Made by a program: the position numbers and the translations under genes | NCBI RefSeq assembly: GCF_051014445.1 | Contig: NW_027488370.1 | Location: 9,920,001 to 9,984,000, forward strand | Source: Colletes latitarsis | Lineage: Eukaryota > Arthropoda > Insecta > Hymenoptera > Colletidae | Direction: 5' to 3' | Length of the DNA: 64,000 bases | Shown here: piece by piece, positions 37,661-50,195 of the stretch | Numbering within the stretch: the first letter of the stretch is position 1 | How the letters are laid out: every line of letters begins with the position of its first letter | Notes under the pieces: generated by a model | The model's database searches: none | Told to the model about the DNA's origin: nothing | The model's input: only the letters and a program-made list of their open reading frames with translations

Positions 37661-40600
37661 AGCCCTCATCAGACTCATACTTTCGCACACTTCACATACT
37701 CGATGGCAAGATCCTGGGTTTTTTTCTGGTTTGGATCACGTAGTAATGTGTTTCCACACTGAAACAGACGATTAAACCTGGTTTCGATCAATATTTTAGA
37801 GGATAACGCAAGTTAGGTCTGGGATAGGTCTGGGATTTGCCCTCATCAGACTCATACTTTCGCACACTTCACTTACTCGTTGAACAGATCATGGGTTATT
37901 TTCTGGTTTGGATCACATAGTAATGTGGTACCACACTGAAACAGTCGATTAAACCAGGTTTCGATCAATATTTTTGAGGATAACGCATGTTAGGTCTAAG
38001 GTTAGGCATGGGATTTTCACTCATCAGACTCATACTTTCGCATTCTTCACATACTTGTTGAACGGATCCTGGGTTTTTTCTGGTTTGGAACACGTCGTAA
38101 TGTGGGTCCACACTGAAACAATCTATTAAACCTGGACTTGATAAAAATTTTAGAGGATAACGCATGTTAGGTCTGGGATAGGTCTGGGATTTGCCCTCAT
38201 CAGACTCATACTTTCGCACACTTCACATACTCGTTGAACAGATCCTGGGTTATTTTCTGGTTTGGATCACATAGTAATGTGGTACCACACTGAAACAGTC
38301 GATTAAACCAGGTTTCGATCAGTATTATTGAAGATAACGCATGTTAGGTCTAGGTTAGGCATGGGATTTTCACTCATCAGACTCATACTTTCGCATTCTT
38401 CACATACTTGTTGAACGGATCCTGGGTTTTTTCTGGTTTGGAACACGTCGTAATGTGGGTCCACACTGAAACAATCTATTAAACCTGGTCTTGATAAAAA
38501 TTTTAGAGGATAACGCATGTTAGGTCTGGGATAGGTCTGGGATTTGCCCTCATCAGACTCATACTTTCGCACACTTCACATACTCGTTGAACAGATCCTG
38601 GGTTATTTTCTGGTTTGGATCACTAGTAATGTGGTACCGCTCTGAAACAGTCGATTAAACCAGGTTTTGATCAATATTTTTGAGGATAACGCATGTTAGG
38701 TCTAGGTTAGGCTTGGGATTTTCACTCATCAGACTCATACTTTCGCATTCTTCGCATACTTGTTGAACTGATCCTGGGTTTTTTCTGGTTTGGATCACGT
38801 AGTAATGTGGTTCCACACTGAAACAGTCGGTTAAACCTAGTTTCGATCAATATTTTAGAGGATAACGCAAGTTAGGTCTGGAATAGGTCTGGGATTTGCC
38901 CTCATCAGACTCATACTTACGCACACTTCACATACTCGTTGAACAGATCCTGGGTTATTTTCTGGTTTGGATCACATAGTAATGTGGTACCATACTGAAA
39001 CAGTCGATTAAACCAGGTTTCGATCAATATTTTTGAGGATAACGCATGTTAGGTCTAGGTTAGGCCTGGGATTTTCACTCATCAGACTCATACTTTCGCA
39101 TTCTTCACATACTTGTTGAACGGATCCTGGGTTTTTTCTGGTTTGTATCACGTAGTAATGTGGTACCACACTGAAACCGTCCATTAAACCTGGTTTCGCT
39201 CAATATTTTAGAGGATAACTCATGTTAGGTCTAGGTTAGGTCTGGGATTTGCTCTCATCAGGCTCATTCTTTCGCATATTTCTCATACTTCATGGCTAGA
39301 TCCTGGGCTGTTTCTGCATTGTATCACGTAGTAATGTGGTACCACGCTGAAACAGTCAATTAAACCTGGTTTCGATCAATATTTTAGAGGATAACGCAAG
39401 TTAGGTCTGGGATAGGTCTAGGATTTGCCCTCATCAGGCTCTTACTATCGCATATTTCTCATACTTCATGGCTAGATCCTGGGCTATTTCTGGATTGGAT
39501 CACGTAGTAAAGTGGTACCACACTGAAACATTCAATGAAACCTGTTCTGGATAAATATTTTAGAGGATAACGCATCTTAGGTCTGGGTTAGGTCTAAGGT
39601 TTGCCCTCATCAGGCTCACAGTTTCGCGTTTTTCACATACTTGTTGAACAGATCCTGGGTTTTTTCTGGTTTGGATCCCGTAGTAGTGTGGTACCACACT
39701 GAAACAGTCCATTAAACCCGGTTTCGCTCAATATTTTAGAGGATAACTCATGTTAGGTCTAGGTTAGGTCTGGGATTTGCTCTCATCAGGCTCATTCTTT
39801 CGCATATTTCTCATACTTCATGGCTAGATCCTGGGCTGTTTCTGCATTGTATCACGTAGTAATGTGGTACCACGCTGAAACAGTCAATTAAAGCTGGTTT
39901 CGATAAATATTTTAGAAGATAACGCAAGCTAGGTCTGGGATAGGTCTGGGATTAGCCCTCATCAGACTCATACTTTCGCACACTTCACATACTCGTTGAC
40001 AAGATCCTGGGTTTTTTTCTGGTTTGGATCACGTAGTAATGTGGTTCCACACTGAAACAGTCGATTAAACCTGGTTTCGATCAATATTTTAGAGGATAAC
40101 GCAAGTTAGGTCTGGGATAGGTCTGGGGTTTGCCCTCATCAGGCTCATACTTTCGCGTTTTTCACATACTAGTTGAACAGATCCTGGATTTTTTCTGGTT
40201 TGGATCCCGTAGTACCACACTGAAACAGTCCATTAAACCTGGTTTCGCTCAATATTTTAGAGGATAACGCATGTTAGGTCTATGTCAGGCCTGGTTTTTT
40301 CACTCATCAGACTCATACTTTCGCACACTTCACATACTCGTTGACAAGATCCTGGGTTTTTTTCTGGTTTGGATCACGTAGTAATGTGGTTCCACACTGA
40401 AACAGTCGATTAAACCTGGTTTCGATCAATATTTTAGAGGATAACGCATGTTAGGTCTGGGATAGGTCTGGGATTTGCCCTCATCAGACTCATACTTTCG
40501 CATATTTCTCATACTTCATGGCTAGATCCTGGGCTATTTCTGGATTGGATCACGTAGTAATGTGGTATCACACTGAAACAGTCAATTAAACCTGGTTTCG

Positions 40601-41193
40601 ATCAATATTTTTGAGGATAACGCATGTTAGGTCTAGGTTAGGTCTGGGATTTTCACTCATCAGACCCATACTTTCGCATTCTTCACATACTTGTTGAACA
40701 GATCCTGGGTTTTTTCTGGTTTGGATCACGTAGTTGTGTGGTACCACACAGAAACAGTCCATTAAACCTGGTTGCGATCAATATTCTAGAGGATAACGCA
40801 TGTTAGGTCTGGGTTACGTCTAGGATTTGCCCCCATCAGGCTCATACTTTCGCATATTTCTCATACTTCATGGCTAGATCCTGGGCTGTTTCTGCATTGT
40901 ATCACGTAGTAATGTGGTAACACGCTGAAACAGTCAATTAAACCTGGTTTCAATCAATATTTTAGACGATAACGCAAGCTAGGTCTGGGATAGGTCTAGG
41001 ATTTGCCCTCATCAGGCTCTTACTATCGCATATTTCTCATACTTCATGGCTAGATCCTGGGCTATTTCTGGATTGGTTCACGTAGTAAAGTGGTATCACA
41101 CTGAAACATTCAATGAAACCTGGTCTGGATAAATATTTTAGAGGATAACGCATCTTAGGTCTGGGTTAGGTCTAAGATTTGCCCTCATCAGGC
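36737..41193 (+). repeat. large HOR block, copy 1 (~25 monomers)
   Basis: Matches 43952-48230 at offsets stepping 7,215, then 6,862/6,861, then 7,037 bp, so the copies differ by whole monomers gained or lost plus single bases. Markers: CTCGATGGCAAGATCC, AACAGACGATT, CTAAGGTTAGGCATGGG, AACACGTCGTAATG, GATCACTAGTAATG, ACGCACACTTC, CGGTTAAACCTAG and an 8-bp deletion near 40212. This copy has an extra two monomers (353 bp; GGCATGGG and AACACGTCG units at about 37965 and 38318). Around 40324-40440 one monomer differs from copy 2, suggesting local replacement. Confidence 0.85.
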
Positions 41194-43951
41194 TCATACT
41201 TTCGGGTTTTTCACATACCTGTTGAACAGATCCTGGGTTTTTTCTGGTTTGGATCCCGTAGTAGTGTGGTACCACACTGAAACTGTCAATTAAACCTGGT
41301 TTCGATCAATATTTTAGAGGACAACGCAAGTTAGGTCTGGGATAGGTCTGGGATTTGCCCTCATCAGGCTCATACTTTCGCGTTTTTCACATACTTGTTG
41401 AACAGATCCTGGGTTTTTTCTGGTTTGGATCACGTAGTAATGTGGGACCACACTGAAACAGTCAATTAAACCTGGTTTCGACCAATATTTTAGAGAATAA
41501 TTCATGTTAGGTCTAGGTTAGGTCTGGGATTTGCTCTCATCAGGCTCATTCTTTCGCATATTTCTCGTACTTGATGGCTAGATCCTGGGCTTTTTCTGGA
41601 TTGCATCACGTAGTAATGAAGTACAACACTGAAACAGTCAATTAAACCTGGTTTCCATCAATATTTTAGAGGACAACGCAAGTTAGGTCTGGGATAGGTC
41701 TGGGATTTGCCCTCATCAGGCTCATACTTTCGGGTTTTTCACATACTTGTTGAACAGATCCTGGGTTTTTTCTGGTTTGGATCCCGTAGTAGTGTGGTAC
41801 CACACTGAAACAGTCCATTAAACCTGGTTTCGCTCATTATTTTAGAGGATAACGCATGTTAGGTCTAGGTCAGGCCTGGGATTTTCACTCATCAGACTCA
41901 TACTTTCGCATTCTTCACATACTTGTTGAACGGATCCTGAGGTTTTTCTGGTTTGGATCACGTAGCAATGTGGGACCACACTGAAACAATCAATTAAACC
42001 TGGTCTTGATAAATATTTTAGAGGATAACGCATGTTAGGTCTGGGTTAGGTCTAGGATTTGCCCTCGTCAGGCTCATACTTTCGCATATTTCTCATACTT
42101 CATGGCTAGATCCTGGGCTATTTCTGGATTGGATCACGTAGTAATGTGGTACCACACTGAAACTGTCAATTAAACCTGGTTTCGATCAATATTTTAGAGG
42201 ATAACGCAAGTTAGGTCTGGGATAGGTCTGGGATTTGCCCTCATCAGGCTCATACTTTCGCGTTTTTCACATACTTGTTGAACAGATCCTGGATTTTTTC
42301 TGGTTTGGATCACGTAGTTGTGTGGTACCACACAGAAACAGTCCATTAAACCTGGTTTCGCTCATTATTTCAGAGGATAACGCATGTTAGGTCTAGGTCA
42401 GGCCTGGGATTTTCACTCATCAGACTCATACTTTCGCATTCTTCACATACTTGTTGAACGGATCCTGGGGTTTTTCTGGTTTGGATCACGTAGTAATGTG
42501 GGACCACACTGAAACAATCAATTAAACCTGGTCTTGATAAATATTTTTGAGGATAATTCATGTTAGGTCTAGGTTAGGTCTGGGATTTGCTCTCATCAGG
42601 CTCATTCTTTCGCATATTTCTCATACTTGATGGCTAGATCCTGGGCTTTTTCTGGATTGCATCACGTAGTAATGAAGTACAACACTGAAACAGTCAATTA
42701 AACCTGGTTTCGATCAATATTTTAGAGGATAACGCAAGTTAGGTCTGGGATAGGTCTGGGATTTGCCCTATTCAGGCTCATACTTTCGCGTTTTTCACAT
42801 ACTTGTTGAACAGATCCTGGGTTTTTTCTGGTTTGGATCACGTAGTTGTGTGGTACCACACAGAAACAGTCCATTAAACCTGGTTGCGATCAATATTCTA
42901 GAGGATAACGCATGTTAGGACTGGGTTACGTCTAGGATTTGCCCCCATCAGGCTCATACTTTCGCATATTTCTCATACTTCATGGCTAGATCCTGGGCTG
43001 TTTCTGCACTGTATCACGTAGTAATGTGGTAACACGCTGAAACAGTCAATTAAACCTGGTTTCAATCAATATTTTAGACGATAACGCAAGCTAGGTCTGG
43101 GATAGGTCTAGGATTTGCCCTCATCAGGCTCTTACTATCGCATATTTCTCATACTTCATGGCTAGATCCTGGGCTATTTCTGGATTGGTTCACGTAGTAA
43201 AGTGGTATCACACTGAAACATTCAATGAAACCTGGTCTGGATAAATATTTTAGAGGATAACGCATCTTAGGTCTGGGTTAGGTCTAAGATTTGCCCTCAT
43301 CAGGCTCACAGTTTCGCGTTTTACACATACTTGTTGAACAGATCCTGGGTTTTTTCTGGTTTGGATCCCGTAGTAGTGTGGTACCACACTGAAACAGTCC
43401 ATTAAACCTGGTTTCGCTCATTATTTTAGAGGATAACGCATGTTAGGTCTAGGTCAGGCCTGGGATTTTCACTCATCAGACTCATACTTTCGCATTCTTC
43501 ACATACTTGTTGAACGGATCCTGAGGTTTTTCTGGTTTGGATCACGTAGCAATGTGGGACCACACTGAAACAATCAATTAAACCTGGTCTTGATAAATAT
43601 TTTAGAGGATAACGCATGTTAGGTCTGGGTTAGGTCTAGGATTTGCCCTCGTCAGGCTCATACTTTCGCATATTTCTCATACTTCATGGCTAGATCCTGG
43701 GCTATTTCTGGATTGGATCACGTAGTAATGTGGTACCACACTGAAACTGTCAATTAAACCTGGTTTCGATCAATATTTTAGAGGATAACGCAAGTTAGGT
43801 CTGGGATAGGTCTGGGATTTGCCCTCATCAGGCTCATACTTTCGCGTTTTTCACATACTTGTTGAACAGATCCTGGGTTTTTTCTGGTTTGGATCCCGTA
43901 GTAGTGTGGTACCACACTGAAACTGTCAATTAAACCTGGTTTCGATCAATA
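41194..43951 (+). repeat. 17/18-mer family monomers between large-block copies
   Basis: About 15.7 monomers. 41194-42280 matches 48760-49846 at +7,566 bp (43 x 176 minus 2), and 42281-43340 matches 50375-51434 at +8,094 bp. The change of 528 bp means three more monomers in the right-hand copy. Markers: TCATACCTGTTGAAC or CATACTTTCGGGTTTTTC, GATCCTGAGGTTTTTC, GTAGCAATGTGGG, GTAGTTGTGTGG and GGGTTACGTC. Confidence 0.8.
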
Positions 43952-46900
43952 TTTTAGAGGACAACGCAAGTTAGGTCTGGGATAGGTCTGGGATTTGCCC
44001 TCATCAGGCTCATACTTTCGGGTTTTTCACATACTTGTTGAACAGATCCTGGGTTTTTTCTGGTTTGGATCCCGTAGTAGTGTGGTACCACACTGAAACA
44101 GTCCATTAAACCTGGTTTCGCTCATTATTTTAGAGGATAACGCATCTTAGGTCTAGGTCGGGCCTGGGATTTTCACTCATCAGACTCATACTTTCGCATT
44201 CTTCACATACTTGTTGAACGGATCCTGGGGTTTTTCTGGTTTGGATCACGTAGTAATGTGGGACCACACTGAAACAATCAATTAAACCTGGTCTTGATAA
44301 ATATTTTAGAGGATAACGCATGTTAGGTCTGGGTTAGGTCTAGGATTTGCCCTCATCAGGCTCATACTTTCGCATATTTCTCATACTTCATGGCTAGATC
44401 CTGGGCTATTTCTGGATTGGATCACGTAGTAAAGTGGTACCACACTGAAACATTCAATGAAACCTGGTCTGGATAAATATTTTAGAGGCTAACGCATCTT
44501 AGGTCTGGGTTAGGTCTAAGATTTGCCCTAATCAGGCTCACAGTTTCGCGTTTTTCACATACTTGTTGAGCGGATCCTGGGTTTTTTCTGGTTTGGATCA
44601 CGTAGTAATGTGGGACCTCACTGAAACAGTCAATTAAACCTGGTTTCGACCAATATTTTAGAGAATAATTCATGTTAGGTCTAGGTTAGGTCTGGGATTT
44701 GCTCTCATCAGGCTCATTCTTTCGCATATTTCTCATACTTGATGGCTAGATCCTGGGCTTTTTCTGGATTGCATCACGTAGTAATGAAGTACAACACTGA
44801 AACAGTCAATTAAACCTGGTTTCCATCAATATTTTAGAGGATAACGCAAGTTAGGTCTGGGATAGGTCTGGGATTAGCCCTCATCAGACTCATACTTTCG
44901 CACACTTCACATACTCGATGGCAAGATCCTGGGTTTTTTTCTGGTTTGGATCACGTAGTAATGTGTTTCCACACTGAAACAGACGATTAAACCTGGTTTC
45001 GATCAATATTTTAGAGGATAACGCAAGTTAGGTCTGGGATAGGTCTGGGATTTGCCCTCATCAGACTCATACTTTCGCACACTTCACTTACTCGTTGAAC
45101 AGATCCTGGGTTATTTTCTGGTTTGGATCACATAGTAATGTGGTACCACACTGAAACAGTCGATTAAACCAGGTTTCGATCAATATTTTTGAGGATAACG
45201 CATGTTAGGTCTAAGGTTAGGCATGGGATTTTCACTCATCAGACTCATACTTTCGCATTCTTCACATACTTGTTGAACGGATCCTGGGTTTTTTCTGGTT
45301 TGGAACACGTCGTAATGTGGGTCCACACTGAAACAATCTATTAAACCTGGTCTTGATAAAAATTTTAGAGGATAACGCATGTTAGGTCTGGGATAGGTCT
45401 GGGATTTGCCCTCATCAGACTCATACTTTCGCACACTTCACATACTCGTTGAACAGATCCTGGGTTATTTTCTGGTTTGGATCACTAGTAATGTGGTACC
45501 GCTCTGAAACAGTCGATTAAACCAGGTTTTGATCAATATTTTTGAGGATAACGCATGTTAGGTCTAGGTTAGGCTTGGGATTTTCACTCATCAGACTCAT
45601 ACTTTCGCATTCTTCGCATACTTGTTGAACTGATCCTGGGTTTTTTCTGGTTTGGATCACGTAGTAATGTGGTTCCACACTGAAACAGTCGGTTAAACCT
45701 AGTTTCGATCAATATTTTAGAGGATAACGCAAGTTAGGTCTGGAATAGGTCTGGGATTTGCCCTCATCAGACTCATACTTACGCACACTTCACATACTCG
45801 TTGAACAGATCCTGGGTTATTTTCTGGTTTGGATCACATAGTAATGTGGTACCAAACTGAAACAGTCGATTAAACCAGGTTTCGATCAATATTTTTGAGG
45901 ATAACGCATGTTAGGTCTAGGTTAGGCCTGGGATTTTCACTCATCAGACTCATACTTTCGCATTCTTCACATACTTGTTGAACGGATCCTGGGTTTTTTC
46001 TGGTTTGTATCACGTAGTAATGTGGTACCACACTGAAACCGTCCATTAAACCTGGTTTCGCTCAATATTTTAGAGGATAACTCATGTTAGGTCTAGGTTA
46101 GGTCTGGGATTTGCTCTCATCAGGCTCATTCTTTCACATATTTCTCATACTTCATGGCTAGATCCTGGGCTGTTTCTGCATTGTATCACGTAGTAATGTG
46201 GTACCACGCTGAAACAGTCAATTAAACCTGGTTTCGATCAATATTTTAGAGGATAACGCAAGTTAGGTCTGGGATAGGTCTAGGATTTGCCCTCATCAGG
46301 CTCTTACTATCGCATATTTCTCATACTTCATGGCTAGATCCTGGGCTATTTCTGGATTGGATCACGTAGTAAAGTGGTACCACACTGAAACATTCAATGA
46401 AACCTGTTCTGGATAAATATTTTAGAGGATAACGCATCTTAGGTCTGGGTTAGGTCTAAGGTTTGCCCTCATCAGGCTCACAGTTTCGCGTTTTTCACAT
46501 ACTTGTTGAACAGATCCTGGGTTTTTTCTGGTTTGGATCCCGTAGTAGTGTGGTACCACACTGAAACAGTCCATTAAACCCGGTTTCGCTCAATATTTTA
46601 GAGGATAACTCATGTTAGGTCTAGGTTAGGTCTGGGATTTGCTCTCATCAGGCTCATTCTTTCGCATATTTCTCATACTTCATGGCTAGATCCTGGGCTG
46701 TTTCTGCATTGTATCACGTAGTAATGTGGTACCACGCTGAAACAGTCAATTAAAGCTGGTTTCGATAAATATTTTAGAAGATAACGCAAGCTAGGTCTGG
46801 GATAGGTCTGGGATTAGCCCTCATCAGACTCATACTTTCGCACACTTCACATACTCGTTGACAAGATCCTGGGTTTTTTTCTGGTTTGGATCACGTAGTA

Positions 46901-48230
46901 ATGTGGTTCCACACTGAAACAGTCGATTAAACCTGGTTTCGATCAATATTTTAGAGGATAACGCAAGTTAGGTCTGGGATAGGTCTGGGGTTTGCCCTCA
47001 TCAGGCTCATACTTTCGCGTTTTTCACATACTAGTTGAACAGATCCTGGGTTTTTTCTGGTTTGGATCCCGTAGTACCACACTGAAACAGTCCATTAAAC
47101 CTGGTTTCGCTCAATATTTTAGAGGATAACGCATGTTAGGTCTATGTCAGGCCTGGTTTTTTCACTCATCAGACTCATACTTTCGCATTCTTCACATACT
47201 TGTTGATCGGATCCTGGGTTTTTTCTGGTTTGGGTCACGTAGTAATGTGGTACCACACTGAAACCGTCCATTAAACCTGGTCTTGATAAATATTTTGGAG
47301 GATGACGCATGTTAGGTCTGGGATAGGTCTGGGATTTGCCCTCATCAGACTCATACTTTCGCATATTTCTCATACTTCATGGCTAGATCCTGGGCTATTT
47401 CTGGATTGGATCACGTAGTAATGTGGTATCACACTGAAACAGTCAATTAAACCTGGTTTCGATCAATATTTTAGAGGATAACGCATGTTAGGTCTAGGTT
47501 AGGTCTGGGATTTTCACTCATCAGACCCATACTTTCGCATTCTTCACATACTTGTTGAACGGATCCTGGGTTTTTTCTGGTTTGGATCACGTAGTAATGT
47601 GGGACCACACTGAAACAGTCAATTAAACCTGGTTTCGATCAATATTTTAGAGGATAACGCAAGTTAGGTCTGGGATAGGTCTGGGATTTGCCCTATTCAG
47701 GCTCATACTTTCGCGTTTTTCACATACTTGTTGAACAGATCCTGGGTTTTTTCTGGTTTGGATCACGTAGTTGTGTGGTACCACACAGAAACAGTCCATT
47801 AAACCTGGTTGCGATCAATATTCTAGAGGATACCGCATGTTAGGTCTGGGTTACGTCTAGGATTTGCCCCCATCAGGCTCATACTTTCGCATATTTCTCA
47901 TACTTCATGGCTAGATCCTGGGCTGTTTCTGCATTGTATCACGTAGTAATGTGGTAACACGCTGAAACAGTCAATTAAACCTGGTTTCAATCAATATTTT
48001 AGACGATAACGCAAGCTAGGTCTGGGATAGGTCTAGGATTTGCCCTCATCAAGCTCTTACTATCGCATATTTCTCATACTTCATGGCTAGATCCTGGGCT
48101 ATTTCTGGATTGGTTCACGTAGTAAAGTGGTATCACACTGAAACATTCAATGAAACCTGGTCTGGATAAATATTTTAGAGGATAACGCATCTTAGGTCTG
48201 GGTTAGGTCTAAGATTTGCCCTCATCAGGC
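43952..48230 (+). repeat. large HOR block, copy 2
   Basis: Second copy of 36737-41193, lacking the extra two monomers near 38.3 kb and having one extra near 47.6 kb. It keeps the same small changes, including the extra A in CTAAGGTTAGG (about 45210) and the 8-bp deletion near 47074. Its right part, from about 47610, is also the start of the 18-mer copy that recurs at 50779. Confidence 0.85.
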
Positions 48231-49866
48231 TCACAGTTTCGCGTTTTTCACATACTTGTTGAACAGATCCTGGGTTTTTTCTGGTTTGGATCACGTAGTA
48301 ATGTGGTACCACACTAAAGCAGTCAATTAAACCTGGTTTCGATCAATATTTTAGAGGATAACGCAAGTTAGGTCTGGGATAGGTCTGGGATTAGCCCTCA
48401 TCAGACTCATACTTTCGCACACTTCACATACTCGATGACAAGATCCTGGGTTTTTTTCTGGTTTGGATCACGTAGTAATGTGTTTCTACACTGGAACAGT
48501 CGATTAAACCTGGTTTCGATCAATATTTTTGAGGATAATTCATGTTAGGTCTAGGTTAGGTCTGGGATTTGCTCTCATCAGGCTCATTCTTTCGCATATT
48601 TCTCGTACTTGATGGCTAGATCCTGGGCTTTTTCTGGATTGCATCACGTAGTAATGAAGTACAACACTGAAACAGTCAATTAAACCTGGTTTCCATCAAT
48701 ATTTTAGAGGACAACGCAAGTTAGGTCTGGGATAGGTCTGGGATTTGCCCTCATCAGGCTCATACTTTCGGGTTTTTCACATACCTGTTGAACAGATCCT
48801 GGGTTTTTTCTGGTTTGGATCCCGTAGTAGTGTGGTACCACACTGAAACTGTCAATTAAACCTGGTTTCGATCAATATTTTAGAGGACAACGCAAGTTAG
48901 GTCTGGGATAGGTCTGGGATTTGCCCTCATCAGGCTCATACTTTCGCGTTTTTCACATACTTGTTGAACAGATCCTGGGTTTTTTCTGGTTTGGATCACG
49001 TAGTAATGTGGGACCACACTGAAACAGTCAACTAAACCTGGTTTCGACCAATATTTTAGAGAATAATTCATGTTAGGTCTAGGTTAGGTCTGGGATTTGC
49101 TCTCATCAGGCTCATTCTTTCGCATATTTCTCGTACTTGATGGCTAGATCCTGGGCTTTTTCTGGATTGCATCACGTAGTAATGAAGTACAACACTGAAA
49201 CAGTTAATTAAACCTGGTTTCCATCAATATTTTAGAGGACAACGCAAGTTAGGTCTGGGATAGGTCTAGGATTTGCCCTCATCAGGCTCATACTTTCGGG
49301 TTTTTCACATACTTGTTGAACAGATCCTGGGTTTTTTCTGGTTTGGATCCCGTAGTAGTGTGGTACCACACTGAAACAGTCCATTAAACCTGGTTTCGCT
49401 CATTATTTTAGAGGATAACGCATGTTAGGTCTAGGTCAGGCCTGGGATTTTCACTCATCAGACTCATACTTTCGCATTCTTCACATACTTGTTGAACGGA
49501 TCCTGAGGTTTTTCTGGTTTGGATCACGTAGCAATGTGGGACCACACTGAAACAATCAATTAAACCTGGTCTTGATAAATATTTTAGAGGATAACGCATG
49601 TTAGGTCTGGGTTAGGTCTAGGATTTGCCCTCGTCAGGCTCATACTTTCGCATATTTCTCATACTTCATGGCTAGATCCTGGGCTATTTCTGGATTGGAT
49701 CACGTAGTAATGTGGTACCACACTGAAACTGTCAATTAAACCTGGTTTCGATCAATATTTTAGAGGATAACGCAAGTTAGGTCTGGGATAGGTCTGGGAT
49801 TTGCCCTCATCAGGCTCATACTTTCGCGTTTTTCACATACTTGTTGAACAGATCCTGGGTTTTTTC
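47610..49866 (+). repeat. 18-mer-offset block, copy 1 (3,169 bp step)
   Basis: About 12.8 monomers recurring at 50779-53035, offset 3,169 bp (18 x 176 plus 1). Markers: GCCCTATTCAGG, GTAGTTGTGTGG, TTGCGATCAATATTC, GGGTTACGTC, TAGACGATAACG and CTCGATGACAAG. The match ends at TTTTTTCTGG against the unusual TTTTTTCTCTCTTGG at 53033. Confidence 0.83.
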
Positions 49867-50195
49867 TGGTTTGGATCACGTAGTAATGTGGGACCACACT
49901 GAAACAGTCAATTAAACCTGGTTTCGACCAACATTTTAGAGAATAATTCATGTTAGGTCTAGGTTAGGTCTGGGATTTGCTCTCATCAGGCTCATACTTT
50001 CGCATTCTTCACATACTTGTTGAAAGGATCCTGAGGTTTTTCTGGTTTGGATCACGTAGCAATGTGGGACCACACTGAAACAATCAATTAAACCTGGTCT
50101 TGATAAATATTTTAGAGGATAACGCATGTTAGGTCTGGGTTAGGTCTAGGATTTGCCCTCGTCAGGCTCATACTTTCGCATATTTCTCATACTTC
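49867..50195 (+). repeat. monomers between the 18-mer block and the tandem 17-mer
   Basis: About 1.9 monomers: the end of an AATAATTCATG unit and a unit with GAAAGGATCCTGAGG that resembles the GATCCTGAGG monomer near 49500. They appear to be a partial extra duplication of the neighbouring units. Confidence 0.65.
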
